Assembly (NCBI GenBank): GCA_963540505.1
Contig: CAUTMV010000002.1
Span: forward strand, 1-64,000
Direction of reading: 5' to 3'
From: Wolinella sp963540505
GTDB taxonomy: Bacteria > Campylobacterota > Campylobacteria > Campylobacterales > Helicobacteraceae
Length of the DNA stretch: 64,000 nt
Every line of letters starts with the position of its first letter. Within the stretch, counting starts at the first letter, position 1. Both the position numbers and the translations under genes were made by a program. The notes below the pieces were generated by a model. The model was not told the DNA's origin and ran no database searches. It saw only the letters and a program-made list of their open reading frames with translations. Below are positions 17,229 to 24,577 of this stretch, piece after piece.

Positions 17229-19277
17229 ATGCACGCTCCCTTGCTAATTGAAGTGGGAATCGAAGAGCTTCCTGCGATCCCTTTTCTTAAAGAGTTGCCC
17301 AACATCAGCACGAAATGGAGTGCGATTCTCAAAAAATATCGCTTGGAAGCTCATTTTGAGCTTTTTTATACTCCCAGACGAATTGTTTTGCTCGCGCCGA
17401 TGTTCCCAAAACAGCAGCCTCCGCTGAAAGAATCGCTCTTTGGACCACCCCTTGAGATCGCCTTTAAAGAGGGCAAACCTACCAAAGCGGCGGAGAGTTT
17501 TGCGCAAAAATGTGGCGTGCAAATCGATGAGCTGGGGCGTGCGAACAAAGAGGGCAAAGAGGTGCTGTTTTTAGAGCGCACTCTAAGCGGGGAATCCTCT
17601 GCAAAGCTGCTTGGGGCGATGATTGAGGAGTTTATCTCTTCGCTAAATTTTGGCAAAAGTATGCGCTGGGGTTCTTTGAGTGAGAGCTTCATACGTCCGA
17701 TTCGCTGGCTTGGGATCGTGCATGGAGAGCAGCTTATCAAGGCGCAGGTGCGTGGTGTCAAAAGCGTGAAACGCACCTTTGTTCATCGTGCAGATGATTT
17801 TGCAGCACGGGAATATGAGGATATTCCGAGCTTCCTTGCGCTTTTGGCGCAAAATGGCGTGATTTTGGATCAAAAAGAGCGCAGAGAGAAGATTTTGCGC
17901 GAGATTCGCGCCATCGAGCAGAGTGAGGGAATCTGTGTCGAGCTTGATGAGGAGCTGCTTAATGAGGTGGTCGCGATTACCGAGTATCCCACGGCGCTTT
18001 TGGGGCATTTTGATGAGCGATTCCTAGCTCTTCCGCCTGAAGTAATCATTACGTCCATGAAGGAGAATCAGCGCTATTTCGCGACCCATAAGGCAAATGC
18101 GCTCTATCATGGCTTTGTCGTGGTGAGTAATGCGCGGAGCGAAAATAGTGCGCTCATTATTAAGGGGAATGAAAAAGTCCTGCGCGCGCGCCTTACTGAT
18201 GCGCTCTTTTTCTACCAAAACGACCTCAAGAGCGGCTTTGTGCCTGAGCGACTTGCGGAGGTGACGTTTGTTGAGGGGCTGGGAAACATGGCGCAAAAGA
18301 GCGAGCGAGAGCGCGAGATTGCCTTGATACTCTTTGAGCTCTATGCCAAACAGCTGAGCGTGCAGACGCAAAAAAGCACCGACGCGCTCAAGGGGTTCGT
18401 AAGCAGAGCGGCGGAGCTTGCCAAGGCGGATTTAATGAGCGAGAGCGTGTATGAATTCACCGAGCTTCAGGGGGTCATCGGCTATCACTTAGCTAAAGCA
18501 CTGGGCGAGAATGCGCTCATCTGCGAGGCTTTGCGCGAGCAATATCTGCCCAAGGGCGAGGAGAGCGAGCTTCCCGCTTCGCTTTTTTCGTCGATTCTTG
18601 CGCTTGCCTATCGGCTGGATAATCTGATGGGGCTCTTTAGTCTAGGGAAAATTCCAAGCGGCTCCAAAGACCCTTTTGCGCTTAGGCGCGCGGCTAGCGG
18701 GCTTTTGCGTATTGTGTGGCAGCAGGGAATCGCCTTTAATCTTGAGGAGATTTTACGCAGGATTTCCCCGCTGTATCGACCTTTTGAGCACACAAAGCTC
18801 AAAGATTTCATTATTGAGAGAATCGAGTCGCTTTTAGTGGTGAATAAATCATTTGTGCGCGCGGTCATCGCGGGAGGTGAGAGCGATCTGCTTGCAGTGA
18901 GGGAGAAAATAGAGGCGCTAAATGAGCTGCTCAATTCAGATGAGGGCAAGGTGCTTAGTAGCACGTTTAAGCGCGTCGCGAACATCATAAAAGGCATGGA
19001 TATGGCGCACGTGGGCGAGGTGAGGAGCGAGCTTTTATGCACACCGCAAGAGCGCACTCTTTATGAGGCGTTAAAGGGGCTAAGTAAGGGCGAATATAAA
19101 AGCGCGCGCGAGGAGCTCTCAGCCCTTTTAGATTTACGCAAGCCGCTTAATGAGTTTTTTGAAAATGTCCTTGTGAATGCGGAAGATCCCGCCCTCAAAG
19201 GGAATCGACAACGTCTCATCGCTCAAATTTATCAAGCATTCTTGAGGATCGCGGATATTAAGGAGATTTCGCTTTAG
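17229..19277 (+). CDS. glyS: Glycyl-tRNA synthetase beta subunit
   Basis: A 682-residue beta subunit of the alpha2-beta2 bacterial glycyl-tRNA synthetase. Family signatures include the N-terminal LLIEVGIEELPA, SMRWG, FVHRADDF, MKENQRYFA and the KDPFALRRAA segment of the HD-like domain; an anticodon-binding ALP domain lies at the C-terminus. The alpha subunit is not in the window. ATG at 17229 is preceded by an AAAGGCTGA site; a TAAAAT -10-like box is at 17190-17195. Confidence 0.96.
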   Translation: MHAPLLIEVGIEELPAIPFLKELPNISTKWSAILKKYRLEAHFELFYTPRRIVLLAPMFPKQQPPLKESLFGPPLEIAFKEGKPTKAAESFAQKCGVQIDELGRANKEGKEVLFLERTLSGESSAKLLGAMIEEFISSLNFGKSMRWGSLSESFIRPIRWLGIVHGEQLIKAQVRGVKSVKRTFVHRADDFAAREYEDIPSFLALLAQNGVILDQKERREKILREIRAIEQSEGICVELDEELLNEVVAITEYPTALLGHFDERFLALPPEVIITSMKENQRYFATHKANALYHGFVVVSNARSENSALIIKGNEKVLRARLTDALFFYQNDLKSGFVPERLAEVTFVEGLGNMAQKSEREREIALILFELYAKQLSVQTQKSTDALKGFVSRAAELAKADLMSESVYEFTELQGVIGYHLAKALGENALICEALREQYLPKGEESELPASLFSSILALAYRLDNLMGLFSLGKIPSGSKDPFALRRAASGLLRIVWQQGIAFNLEEILRRISPLYRPFEHTKLKDFIIERIESLLVVNKSFVRAVIAGGESDLLAVREKIEALNELLNSDEGKVLSSTFKRVANIIKGMDMAHVGEVRSELLCTPQERTLYEALKGLSKGEYKSAREELSALLDLRKPLNEFFENVLVNAEDPALKGNRQRLIAQIYQAFLRIADIKEISL

Positions 19278-19489
19278 GGGCTAGGGGCTTCCCCTCAATT
19301 CCTGTGTCGATTCCCGACTCGCGCGGGTAAAATCCATGCGGAATATTCGCCTAATTCCCTGCGCTATTCAATTTTGCTCAAGATTCCCTCTAGATTCCTG
19401 TTCCGACTCCTGCCCTGCGCCGATTCTTCGCTCGCAAGCTTATTTTCTCACTCGATTCCCCGATTCTCATGTGGATTCCCTACGGATTT
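19278..19489. other. Non-coding stretch with a cluster of GATTC words
   Basis: No gene is visible. Between about 19300 and 19560 (running into the dispersed repeat) GATTC occurs about nine times in the same orientation, four of them as GATTCCC, embedded in varying sequence. A small AGGGG/CCCCT hairpin follows the glyS stop at about 19282-19295. The cluster is far denser than in the neighbouring genes and could be a binding array. Confidence 0.5.
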
Positions 19490-19576
19490 AGGAATTCACA
19501 CTTAATTTGTGTTCGATTCTTATGAAGAATCAAGACTCCATTTTGCACCCCGATTCTCGCTTAAAACCTCACAAAA
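19490..19576. repeat. 85-bp dispersed repeat, copy A
   Basis: This block is about 80% identical over its length to 61531-61614. Shared parts include CACACTTAATTTGTG, TCGATTC, TGCACCC, GATTCT and TTAAAACCTCA. In its centre GATTCTT (19515-19521) and AAGAATC (19525-19531) form a perfect 7-bp hairpin with a 3-base loop. In copy B the arms are GATTCCC and GGGAATC, so two stem positions changed on both sides and still pair. Such covariation supports selection on the folded form, either a transcribed RNA or a palindromic DNA element. Confidence 0.8.
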
Positions 19577-19588
19577 ACTAGCTCCCAC

Positions 19589-19634
19589 GGGGGGCATTAT
19601 TCCAGTTTAAATTCATTGAAAAAGGAAAAGTATG
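19589..19634 (+). promoter_or_regulatory. Leader module (G6 tract, spacer, TTTAAATTCATT, ribosome site), copy 1
   Basis: Six Gs (19589-19594) are followed by an 11-base spacer, TTTAAATTCATT (19606-19617) and an AAAAAGGAAAAG ribosome site before an ATG at 19632. The same order with the same 11-base spacing is found at 60323-60375, in front of the small membrane protein gene, where the G tract has 12 Gs. Here the ATG opens a frame of only 17 codons (MRKIKKRKKIPLIPHRL), so the leader now drives a truncated peptide followed by the candidate toxin gene. Confidence 0.6.
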
Positions 19635-19735
19635 AGAAAGATAAAAAAGCGCAAGAAGATTCCGCTGATTCCTCATAGGCTTTAGACGAAAATTAGAAAG
19701 CTTTGGAGATGGGTTAGGTAGAAGTAGGGGGAATT

Positions 19736-20062
19736 GTGGGGAGCGAATTATTAGCCATTCGCCACCCAGGGCGTAAATATAAAGATGTCTATCAGTTAGT
19801 CAATGATACGATGAAAGACATCGCATTTGAGGGCATACATAAGGACGGTGCACACAAGCGGACTATTTTGGGTAAAAATGGAATTTTTATCTCATGGGGT
19901 GCAGATGGCAGGATTATCACGGCGTTTAGAAATAAAAGCGGTAAAAGTGCGTGGAAGTATTACGAGGACAACACAATTAAAACTCACTATGACAGCCTGA
20001 AAGAGGCGGGGAGCAGTGTGGAAAGAATGCTAAGAGTGGTAAAAAAATGGCTGAAAATCTAA
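19736..20062 (+). CDS. Small basic protein, candidate orphan toxin domain
   Basis: A 108-residue protein with no signal peptide or membrane segment. It is basic (about 21 Lys/Arg against 12 Asp/Glu). The middle segment GAHKRTILGKNGIFISWGADGRIITAF resembles the compact beta-sheet core of small RNase-type toxin domains, where a D/N-G-x-I-x-T/A-F strand and a basic H-K-R cluster (here H40-K41-R42, T62) are common; this is an inference. GTG at 19736 follows a GTAGGGGG site; an in-frame TAG at 19715 closes the frame upstream, so it is a stand-alone module or a toxin tip detached from a larger carrier. The next gene, acidic and overlapping by 16 bases, fits an immunity protein. Real gene likely, function unproven. 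Confidence 0.6.
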   Translation: MGSELLAIRHPGRKYKDVYQLVNDTMKDIAFEGIHKDGAHKRTILGKNGIFISWGADGRIITAFRNKSGKSAWKYYEDNTIKTHYDSLKEAGSSVERMLRVVKKWLKI

Positions 20063-20373
20063 AGCTTAGGACGTTAGAGATTGATATATGGTGTGATTTT
20101 GCGTGGGATATTTCAGATAATAGCGCGCCCGATGAGGAGCAGGATGATTGCCCCGATGAGGAGATGAATATACGCTTTGGAGTTACGCGACTTTATCGGG
20201 GTAAAATCGCCTATATTCACCAACCGGGCATGGGGGAGCGACATTTTAGGATGGCACAAGAGCACACGCTACTTCAAGAAGAGTGCATTTTTACCTATCC
20301 TAAAGAGGGGGTGGAATTTAGGGGCACGTTTTTGGACGCTTTTAAGTTTATTAAACCCCGCCTTGATGAGTAA
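20047..20373 (+). CDS. Small acidic protein, candidate immunity protein
   Basis: A 108-residue acidic protein (about 23 Asp/Glu against 13 Lys/Arg). An acidic cluster lies at residues 21-39 (DNSAPDEEQDDCPDEE). There is no signal peptide, so it should be cytoplasmic. It begins inside the 3' end of the preceding basic gene (16-base overlap), as expected when toxin and immunity protein are made together. I do not recognise the family; an unrelated small conserved protein is the alternative. Opposite charge, equal size and overlap are the whole case for pairing. Confidence 0.55.
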   Translation: MAENLKLRTLEIDIWCDFAWDISDNSAPDEEQDDCPDEEMNIRFGVTRLYRGKIAYIHQPGMGERHFRMAQEHTLLQEECIFTYPKEGVEFRGTFLDAFKFIKPRLDE

Positions 20374-20525
20374 CTCATGGGCGCGTCCATTATTGCCCGT
20401 GGTGCATACAGGGGCTTTAAGTATGAATATGGATGTGGTGTTGAGTTCTCTTTTGCCTCCATATTCATACTTAAGGCACTTTTTGGCTCTTTTTATCCGC
20501 GCCCGGGTATTTGCGATTCCCTCGC
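20374..20525. other. Non-coding stretch downstream of the candidate toxin/immunity pair
   Basis: Dominated by the long inverted repeat at 20417-20474. A 60-codon frame beginning at 20377 runs through both arms of the repeat, lacks a ribosome site and is not supported as a gene. Confidence 0.45.
20417..20474. repeat. 17-bp perfect inverted repeat with 24-base loop
   Basis: The arm 20417-20433 (TTAAGTATGAATATGGA) is the exact reverse complement of 20458-20474. The loop is TG-rich. There is no following T-run, so it is not a classic terminator. It could be a transcript-protecting hairpin, a recombination site or the scar of an element. Confidence 0.8.
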
Positions 20526-20750
20526 TTATGCGCCCTTGCTGAAATATAGGGCGTCTTGATAGGGGACGCCTTTTGCGAAATTAATATCCTTTTTTGTGTG
20601 AATTTTAAGGTTAATGAGGCTTCCGCGATAGATATTTTTATCTACAATATGTTTAATGATTTCATAAAATTCACTTCTTTTAGAGCTAAAAAATATAAAT
20701 GGGTGCTCTTTGATGATATTTACTAAGTTAAGAAAACTAGAGACGTTAAA
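20526..20750 (-). pseudogene. AT-rich coding remnant downstream of the hibernation factor gene
   Basis: On the minus strand an open frame without its own start codon reads like real protein over about 73 residues: FLNLVNIIKEHPFIFFSSKRSEFYEIIKHI..., ending GVPYQDALYFSKGA and TAA. It is much more AT-rich than its neighbours and is entered only by shifting frame at the end of the upstream hpf gene. I do not recognise the family. It may be the tail of a lost gene, or the degraded C-terminal domain of a long hibernation factor; the latter match is weak. Confidence 0.3.
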
Positions 20751-21132
20751 CCACTCTCTCGCTCGCCAAAGCCTCCGCCGCCTCGTCTTTGAGGATCTGC
20801 TCGGCGTTGAGCTCCTCCATGGGCGTAGAGTGCTTGTAGTTGATTTTGTCATGATGGCGGCGCAGCACTTTATGAGCGCGCTCGATGGCCAAAGTCGCCG
20901 CCGTGTAGAGATCCTTATCGCGCTGGCGGATTACCACGGCATTAATCTTGGCCAGCGAGATGTTTAAATCGATTACGAATCCCTTTTTACCGCGCTTCTC
21001 TTCACTTGAGGCGATGGCTCGGCACTGCAAAATGTCCAAGTTGTATTTGCTAAGCGAAAGAAGAAGTCCCTCGATGTGCTCTTTGATTGGATTGGTTAGC
21101 TCAAAATGGCGTCCGGTAATGCTAATTTGCAT
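20746..21132 (-). CDS. hpf: Ribosome hibernation promoting factor (RaiA/HPF type)
   Basis: A 128-residue protein beginning MQISITGRHFELTNPIKEHIEGLLLSLSKY and carrying the HHDK-type end of the HPF N-terminal domain (VLRRHHDKINYKHS). It binds the 30S decoding region and inactivates ribosomes in stationary phase. ATG at 21132 is preceded by GGAGGG; a TACAAT -10-like box on the minus strand lies at 21173-21178. Homologs in relatives such as C. jejuni, as I recall, carry a C-terminal dimerisation domain (long form). Here the protein stops after a short acidic tail, and a frame-shifted AT-rich segment follows, so the gene may have lost that domain. Confidence 0.9.
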   Translation of the reverse strand: MQISITGRHFELTNPIKEHIEGLLLSLSKYNLDILQCRAIASSEEKRGKKGFVIDLNISLAKINAVVIRQRDKDLYTAATLAIERAHKVLRRHHDKINYKHSTPMEELNAEQILKDEAAEALASERVV

Positions 21133-21197
21133 AAAAACCCTCCAAAAAGTGAGTTTGCAGTAAGACAAACTGATTGTAGCACAACTCTTGAAAGCTT

Positions 21198-22004
21198 CTA
21201 GGGTAGTGCGCGGTGCATAATCTCCCGAATCCCGCTTAGTTCATGCGCTTTATCATTGAAATAAAACGAGCTGAGAGCCGCCTGCTCGATAAGCATTTCG
21301 CGCCCATCAAGTCCGCGCGCACCATTGGCACGGGCATGCGCCAAAAAGGGCGTCTCCTTGCCATAAATCACATCATACGCGAGCACCCCCGCGTGCAAAA
21401 GAGGTGTCAAAAGCGCGGAATCAAGCGGGAGTAAATCATCAGCCAGCCCCGCGCTCGTGGTGTTAATGATGAGATCAAATGCGCGCGCACTCACATGTGG
21501 GAATCGCATGAAATCCGCATGGGTCGCGCTCTCATAACCCTTTAGGGCGAAGGATTCCAGACGCTTTGCACTACGATTAAGCACAAGGAAGGGAATCGCA
21601 CAAGAAGCAAGAATGCTCGCAATTGCGCGTGCCGTGCCGCCCGCTCCGAGCAGCAGCACGCTCTTTGGTTGGATTTTACCCTCCAGCGTCTGCATAAAGC
21701 CCTCCGCATCGGTATTGTAGCCGATGATACGATTTCCCTCTCGCACGAGTGTATTGACCGAGCCGATTTGACGGGCGATTCCCCGCACTTCATCGCATTG
21801 CAAAAAAGCCGCCTCTTTGAAAGGAATCGTAACATTCGCTCCCGCGAGATTAAGCCGCTTAAACGTCTCTATAAGCTCACTTTCTTTAAAAAGGTGGTAG
21901 CGTCCGTAAAATGCGGGAATCCCAAGCGAAAGGAAGAGGTAGTTATGCAGGAGTGGCGATTTGGAATGGGCGATTGGATTGCCAAATACCGCATATTTAC
22001 GCAT
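21198..22004 (-). CDS. aroE: Shikimate dehydrogenase
   Basis: A 268-residue NADPH-dependent enzyme reducing 3-dehydroshikimate in aromatic amino acid synthesis. N-terminal substrate motif FGNPIAHSKSP, then NVTIPFKEA with the catalytic lysine, and the nucleotide-binding loop LLGAGGTARAI. The length is typical. ATG at 22004 follows GGGGGGCAAA. It lies downstream of the SH3-domain gene, an order I recall in H. pylori. It ends a run argG-purM-ATPase-SH3 protein-aroE in one direction. Confidence 0.96.
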   Translation of the reverse strand: MRKYAVFGNPIAHSKSPLLHNYLFLSLGIPAFYGRYHLFKESELIETFKRLNLAGANVTIPFKEAAFLQCDEVRGIARQIGSVNTLVREGNRIIGYNTDAEGFMQTLEGKIQPKSVLLLGAGGTARAIASILASCAIPFLVLNRSAKRLESFALKGYESATHADFMRFPHVSARAFDLIINTTSAGLADDLLPLDSALLTPLLHAGVLAYDVIYGKETPFLAHARANGARGLDGREMLIEQAALSSFYFNDKAHELSGIREIMHRALP

Positions 22005-22039
22005 TTTGCCCCCCCTCTTTTTTATGAGTTGGTGCGGCT

Positions 22040-22774
22040 TTAGGGAGCGGGGGTAAGCAGCCTAATATAGACCCACCCCTTGGGAATCCTGCCCCACTCG
22101 CTCTCAATCTCGCTTACCAAAAGCGTCTCAGCGCGACCTCTCCGCTCGATGATCGGGGCACTGAGCGAGGGGGCTTCGCGGATATTTAATACATCGGTAT
22201 TGACGATGAAGCGCACAGGTTCATCAAAGCCCGAGCGCAGCAGCCTAAGATATGCCCACCCCTCAGATGTTCTGACCCATTCATTCTCAATCTCGCTTAC
22301 CAAAAGCACCTCAGAGCGATATTTTTTCGTAACGATTGGAGCATTGATTGAGGGGGCTTCGCGGATATTTAACACATCGGTATTAACGATGAAGCGCAGA
22401 GAAAACGGCGAGGACTCTTCTGGCGGTTGTGAAGTGGGGGCAACAGGAGTATCAGGAAGCGAAGAATCGGAAGCAGAAGGAGCAAGGGGGGTATCATTGG
22501 GTGAAGAGGCGGGAATTTGCATAAGATTTGGTGCATGGGGCTCTTGCGGGAGTGGGGCTTCGGGCTCGGGAAGTGTGAGCGGAACATCATTCTGCACGGC
22601 GGGTTCGGGCAATTTGGTAATTGCGATGCGTTCAAGAGCTGCAGGCTTTGGAGAGACTTTTAACAAATGGGCAGCCTCAAATACCGCATAATAGAGTCCA
22701 AAAGCCACAACAATCGTTAGTAAAGGTAGAGAATAGACTTTAAAAAATCGAGCGATTCCTTCAAATCTATTCAT
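22040..22774 (-). CDS. Membrane-anchored protein with two tandem bacterial SH3 domains
   Basis: A 244-residue protein: a short cytoplasmic N-terminus, one membrane segment (about 13-33), a proline-rich periplasmic linker (about 45-125), then two near-identical SH3-type domains of about 53 residues each, both opening RFIVNTDVLNIREAPS and separated by a short linker. Such SH3b domains bind peptidoglycan or peptides in the envelope. The ATG at 22774 overlaps the end of the upstream AAA ATPase gene by 8 bases, so the two are co-translated and probably act together across the inner membrane. The frame stays open upstream but is the other strand of that ATPase frame. Confidence 0.85.
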   Translation of the reverse strand: MNRFEGIARFFKVYSLPLLTIVVAFGLYYAVFEAAHLLKVSPKPAALERIAITKLPEPAVQNDVPLTLPEPEAPLPQEPHAPNLMQIPASSPNDTPLAPSASDSSLPDTPVAPTSQPPEESSPFSLRFIVNTDVLNIREAPSINAPIVTKKYRSEVLLVSEIENEWVRTSEGWAYLRLLRSGFDEPVRFIVNTDVLNIREAPSLSAPIIERRGRAETLLVSEIESEWGRIPKGWVYIRLLTPAP

Positions 22775-23579
22775 GCAAAACCCCCAAATCCAGCGCCGCC
22801 ATCTCAATAAACTGCACGGGAATGCGGCGTCTTGCGAGCTTTGAGGGTGTGTGCTCCTCGTAATACTCGCAAATCTCCAAAGTAGTATAGCAAAGCTTGC
22901 ACAGCACGCGGAGATTCCCTCGACTGAAGCGATACAAAAGCGCGTATTGCTTCTTGCCAAAACGCTCTTGCAATGCCCCCAGCCCATGATGAAGAAGCTT
23001 TTGTGAGATGAAAAATTCGCACTCTTTGAGCGTGAGGGCTTTGAGTTCGAGTTTTCCCCATGTGCGCGAGACAAAGTAGCTCTGCGACAAGAGAGTTTCG
23101 CGCTCTAATTTATGCAAAATAAAGACAAATCGAAAAAGTCTCGTATCCGAAAGCATGCGGATAATCTCAAGCTCATAATCCTTGTAGAGCTGGATTTCAT
23201 CGATGATTACAGTAGGGACGAAATCTTTGGAGAGGTGCTCGCGCAGGGATTCTAACAACGCCTCTCTGGTGTAGGGTTTTGGAAGCGCGACGGTAGGCAA
23301 AAAGTGGGCATGAAGCGTGCCCAAAAAGCTTACAATCGTCGAGAAGGGATATTTCTGAAAATAGCACTTTTCATCGCCCAAATCATCGACCACCTTTTCA
23401 GCCGTGCAGGTTTTGCCCGCTCCAGGCTCACCCGTAAGCAGAAGAATCTGAAAAGGCTTATCCAAAATATACTCTTTGAGCTTCTCTTGCACGAAGATGT
23501 TTGTATCAAATGCGACAAAATCAGAGATCCCCTCACGGTGAAGAAAGGCGTCTTTAGCCCCGACAAAACAACGTATCAA
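22767..23579 (-). CDS. ExeA-like AAA ATPase
   Basis: A 270-residue cytoplasmic ATPase with Walker A GEPGAGKT (50-57) and Walker B VIIDE (about 124-128); the region after it resembles the ExeA/GspA and TniB type of AAA proteins. ExeA with its membrane partner ExeB helps pass the type II secretion secretin through peptidoglycan in Aeromonas. Here the ATPase is directly followed by a membrane-anchored SH3 protein, which makes an ExeAB-like pair plausible; this is an inference. The start is TTG at 23579, overlapping the purM stop (TTGA). There are no transposition genes nearby. Confidence 0.75.
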   Translation of the reverse strand: MIRCFVGAKDAFLHREGISDFVAFDTNIFVQEKLKEYILDKPFQILLLTGEPGAGKTCTAEKVVDDLGDEKCYFQKYPFSTIVSFLGTLHAHFLPTVALPKPYTREALLESLREHLSKDFVPTVIIDEIQLYKDYELEIIRMLSDTRLFRFVFILHKLERETLLSQSYFVSRTWGKLELKALTLKECEFFISQKLLHHGLGALQERFGKKQYALLYRFSRGNLRVLCKLCYTTLEICEYYEEHTPSKLARRRIPVQFIEMAALDLGVLHE

Positions 23580-24577
23580 ATTAACTCCACTCCTTTGTTT
23601 CCCTCGATGACTTCGCCGATTACTACCCCACCGCTCCTCTCCAGCACCTCTTGGAGATTTGCCCTAGGGACGCAGAGGATCATACCCGCTCCCATATTGA
23701 AAGTGCGATACATCTCGCGCTCCTTAACATGCTCGCTTAAAAGCTCAAACAGCGGCGGTGTAGGAATCTTAGACTTCTCTATCATCGCTCTGTGCCTCTC
23801 GCCGAACACTCGTGGCAGATTCTCCACGATTCCCCCACCAGTAATATGCGCGAGCGAATGAATCTTGCCCCTAAGGGCTTTGTAAGTCTTCACGTAGATT
23901 CTCGTGGGCTCTAAAAGCGTCTCAATGAGCGGTCGTCCGAGAAAAGTATCAGCAAAACTCATGCCACGCGTCTCAAAAAGCACCTTGCGTATGAGCGAAT
24001 AGCCGTTTGAATGCGCGCCGGAGCTTGGAAGCGCGACCAAAATATCGCCCACTTCGGTGCGAATTTTGCTCTCCACATCAGCGCGCTCGGCGATTCCCAC
24101 AGCAAAGCCCGCAAGATCAAAATCGCCCCCCTGATACATGCCCGGCATCTCCGCCGTCTCGCCCCCGATTAGAGCGCATTCCGCCTCTTTGCACCCCGCG
24201 ATGATTCCCTTAATTACGCTCATCGCCTCATCTACATTGAGTTTACCGGTGGCATAATAATCAAGAAAAAACATCGGCGTGGCGTGGTTGCAGATGAGGT
24301 CATTCACGCACATCGCCACGAGGTCGATCCCCACGCTCTTAAGATTCCCGCTCTCAATAGCTAGTCGCAACTTCGTTCCCACGCCATCAGTTGCGCCCAA
24401 AATCACGGGCTCTTTAAAGCCGCTAGGAAGTGCATACGCACCGGCAAATGAGCCGATTCCCCCAATCACATGGGAATCAAAAGTCGATTTCACTAGTGGC
24501 TTGATTCCCTCAACCAGACGATTCCCCGCGTCGATATTCACGCCGGAATCTTCGTAGCTGATTGTGTTTTGACTCAT
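23576..24577 (-). CDS. purM: Phosphoribosylformylglycinamidine cyclo-ligase (AIR synthetase)
   Basis: A 333-residue purine biosynthesis enzyme forming aminoimidazole ribonucleotide with ATP. Signatures: N-terminal YEDSGVNIDAGN, GATDGVGTKLRLA, AMCVNDLICNHATPMFFLDYYATGKL, GGETAEMPGMY and ITGGGIVENLPR. ATG at 24577 overlaps the stop of argG (ATGA). The grouping of argG, purM and an ATPase in overlapping genes is a co-transcription arrangement, not a shared pathway. Confidence 0.96.
   Translation of the reverse strand: MSQNTISYEDSGVNIDAGNRLVEGIKPLVKSTFDSHVIGGIGSFAGAYALPSGFKEPVILGATDGVGTKLRLAIESGNLKSVGIDLVAMCVNDLICNHATPMFFLDYYATGKLNVDEAMSVIKGIIAGCKEAECALIGGETAEMPGMYQGGDFDLAGFAVGIAERADVESKIRTEVGDILVALPSSGAHSNGYSLIRKVLFETRGMSFADTFLGRPLIETLLEPTRIYVKTYKALRGKIHSLAHITGGGIVENLPRVFGERHRAMIEKSKIPTPPLFELLSEHVKEREMYRTFNMGAGMILCVPRANLQEVLERSGGVVIGEVIEGNKGVELI

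Noticed and set aside
20377..20559. 60-codon frame directly after the candidate immunity gene
   Set aside because: It runs through both arms of the long inverted repeat, has no ribosome site and no protein-like features.
20526..20750. Frame-shifted C-terminal domain of the hibernation factor
   Set aside because: A few residues (KEHPFIFF) recall the family domain, but the YRRxDGxYGL ending is missing and the length does not fit, so I list it as an unidentified remnant.
22080..22691. 203-codon open frame antisense to the SH3 protein gene
   Set aside because: Its serine/glycine-rich repeats are the mirror of the proline-rich linker and SH3 repeats of the real gene.
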